Source: Artocarpus heterophyllus (lineage: Eukaryota > Streptophyta > Magnoliopsida > Rosales > Moraceae). From it: DNA of 64,000 nt. Shown piece after piece: positions 61,824 to 64,000 of the stretch. The stretch spans positions 32,703,346 through 32,767,345 of the forward strand of contig CM046350.1 of assembly GCA_025403435.1 (NCBI GenBank), given 5' to 3'. Positions within the stretch are counted from its first letter, which is position 1. Each line of letters opens with the position of its first letter. The notes below the pieces were generated by a model that worked only from the letters and a program-made list of their open reading frames with translations, was not told the origin of the DNA and searched no databases. A program made the translations under genes and the position numbers.

Positions 61824-63230
61824 AGTTGTATCTCATTGATCCTACAGTCTAGGAAGCATCCATAGCAGTGGTCCTAAAGCGACCATGGTTGACTAAGATT
61901 GCTTCGTGGTGATACATATTGCTGGAAATGTCATTCTAGACTCCATTGCTATAGCATACGTCGCTTCAATCCTCATGCAATTAGTACCAGACAATTTTCA
62001 ACGGAGTAAAATTAGCTCGAACAGAGGGTACCATCAAGTCTAGAACCTCGAAACGAGTTTGAAAGTGGTCTTAAATTGCTCATCAGGGGTTAGGAGCATG
62101 AAAATCGAGGCCCACCGAAAACTGGCAACTTGCGGTGGCATGTGCAATTTCTCTAATGGTTAGATGATGATGGTGCTTCAGCTCCTCCTAGTTTTTGACC
62201 TCCTAAGTTCATTGGTGGCCTTAATTTTGTCTGTTCGGCCTCTAACCATACAGATCAGAGACTAGACGGTGGTGTAAAAATGGAAAGTCTGATCTCCTAT
62301 CTTCGGCGAAGGAACCCAGAAATTGATGTGTGCCTTTTGTTCCTCAGACTCTTCAGAGTATTTTCCCTAAGGTGGTGCAGCTCAACATCATTAGGAACGA
62401 CAAAATCAAAGCGATGGAGGATGAACGATGACAACAACTTGGTTCTCTAGTGATAGGTTGTGCTTCCATGAAATTAAGATGAGCAAAATGATCCTTATGC
62501 AGCTCTGAACGTTTTGGCATGGGCGATGTGTCTTATTGTAGCCTAGAATGGCAAAGCCATGCCCACAACGACAAGCGCATGATGGCGGTGATGGTTTGCC
62601 ATCTTCTTGAGAGATTTTGATGCAATTCTTTGAGGTCTTTTTCTCCCCTCAATGGTCTTAAACATGGTGGTGAGATCAATTTGACTCACTATTGCCGGAA
62701 ACGATGAGTTTAAGTCTCTTCACAGTGATGATGATGAGGATTTTTTTATCCTTAATAGGCAATGGACTTTTCTAGAAATTGATTGAGGGATGAAAGGTTG
62801 TTTGAACATGATGGCGTCGATGGTGTAGCTCACCGTCGTTGACAACGAGATTGAATGGTTGCATGGCAACAGGGATATGGTAGCTCTGCCAAGTGGTCCC
62901 AGCCCAAATCAACCCCAAACATCGGTGCTATTCTATTCCTCTCTTCAATTTGAGTCTGTAGATAGCAAGATTGTGTCGATTGGTGCTCAAATGGCAGAAA
63001 AATTATGCCCTTAAGAAATGGGCTTTTTGTGAGCTTTGACTAGCAAATGCAAAGTGCTTCGGCAGAGTTGTGGGCAGCACAACACCTTATTGAAACCAGC
63101 TTGTCGAGAGCTTCTCGTTGGTGTAGGAGGTGTCCAATACTGACACTAGATTCTACACTAGAGTTGGAGTAGAGATAGCAAAGAGAATGTAGAGAGAGTA
63201 TGGAAAGTTGATTTTTTATTGGCTGCCATT
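61824..63230. other. Unassigned sequence, less AT-rich
   Basis: About 1.4 kb with a more balanced composition and short frames on both strands, none with a known motif. It could be the interior of a decayed TE next to the LTR-like fragment. Confidence 0.35.
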
Positions 63231-63240
63231 TTTTTACACT

Positions 63241-63241
63241 C

Positions 63242-63272
<31 letters not shown>
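63241..63272. repeat. (AT)n microsatellite, interrupted
   Basis: Two AT runs separated by a TACAT interruption. Confidence 0.9.
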
Positions 63273-64000
63273 CTATTATAAGTCCTCACACTCTAATTTG
63301 TGTCATGTTAGGTTGATCTATTTAATCCGTAAACTTTGAAATTTCCGTAAACACAGTTGTACTTTTAAAACTGTAATATTGTTGGTCTTTCTAAAATAGT
63401 TAAATAAATTCCAATTTTCTTACTATTTTAATGTCATATTAAAATATTCTTACTGTCATAAATCATCTTCATGAATCTATCCATACTTATGGATTTCTTG
63501 ATTTTATTCTAAAATGATAAACTTTGACACATTTGTCTTCAAAATTGGTGATTTAACCATATTCACCACTTTTTTTAAAATAATATTATGTATTTAGAGC
63601 TTTGATAAAAATAATAATTTTTTTGTAAATTTTAAAACTTTAAAAATGCTAACTAATAAATAAAATATATTTTTTATTTTAATTTCTAAAATAAATCTGT
63701 CATTTTCATCAGGTTAGAAACCTTTTTTTTTGTACCATCAAAACATATCAAAAACTATTTATTTTATAAAAATAGTAGTAATAATTTATTAAACATTTTT
63801 GTAATTTGAATTGACTATTTGAAAGTCAATTTAAATCAAATTCTGAACTTAGCACAGTTTTGTGCTTTATGGGTAAAAACCCAAACTATTTATAATAAAA
63901 GCCATTATGGGTTTGTATCCAATTTATGGATACTTTTAAATTTTCCTTAATCACAATATAGATTTTGAAAGTAATCCGTTTATGACATTGCATTGCCTTA
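63273..64000. other. AT-rich intergenic DNA
   Basis: No gene, repeat end or RNA gene recognised to the window end. Confidence 0.6.

Overview
The window is nuclear DNA of a flowering plant, probably a eudicot. It is AT-rich and gene-poor. Its one recognisable host gene has three exons and encodes a plant ZIP-family zinc/iron transporter. Most of the rest is LTR retrotransposons, many nested in one another, plus microsatellites, a MITE and unassigned AT-rich DNA. I see no bacterial operon, CRISPR array, tRNA or rRNA gene. A run of 100 Ns (49051-49150) marks an assembly gap.

Layout. 1-6383: microsatellite, then a solo-LTR-like element (3811-5959, 5-bp duplication GAAAG) inside an older relative. 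6384-13893: intergenic DNA with a degenerate tandem repeat and a Harbinger/Tourist-like MITE (12296-12941, duplication TTA). 13894-25957: a decayed copia relic split by a nearly intact 9.7-kb copia element on the minus strand (copy A, 14801-24493, duplication ACTTC). 26863-30040: the ZIP gene, minus strand, with a perfect zinc-deficiency response element upstream. 30501-31325: a tandem duplication. 31356-47429: an old copia element of a second family (duplication GATTA), split by a 9.6-kb plus-strand element related to A (copy B, 35925-45565, duplication TAAGA). 49151-61119: two defective gag-pol copies in tandem (C and D) between partial LTRs. 61120-64000: an LTR fragment and unassigned DNA.

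How it works together. Copies A-D belong to one Ty1/copia family with 2-kb LTRs, a methionine-tRNA primer site, a long untranslated leader and one gag-pol frame; the LTR ends suggest the Angela group. Copy A keeps every enzyme motif and has very similar LTRs, but a 1-nt deletion separates gag from pol. B, C and D carry many stops, some shared. The most unusual signal is a short inverted repeat, TTCGG-CCTG-CCGAA, in arrays at two places in this copia family (upstream of the LTR TATA box and in the leader) and also in the apparently unrelated solo LTR at 3811-5959. In A and B the leader array is closed by a long-range stem with one compensatory base-pair change. The second copia family has a different inverted-repeat array in its own leader.

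All calls were made by eye from the sequence. Domain and family names rest on remembered motifs, not on searches.
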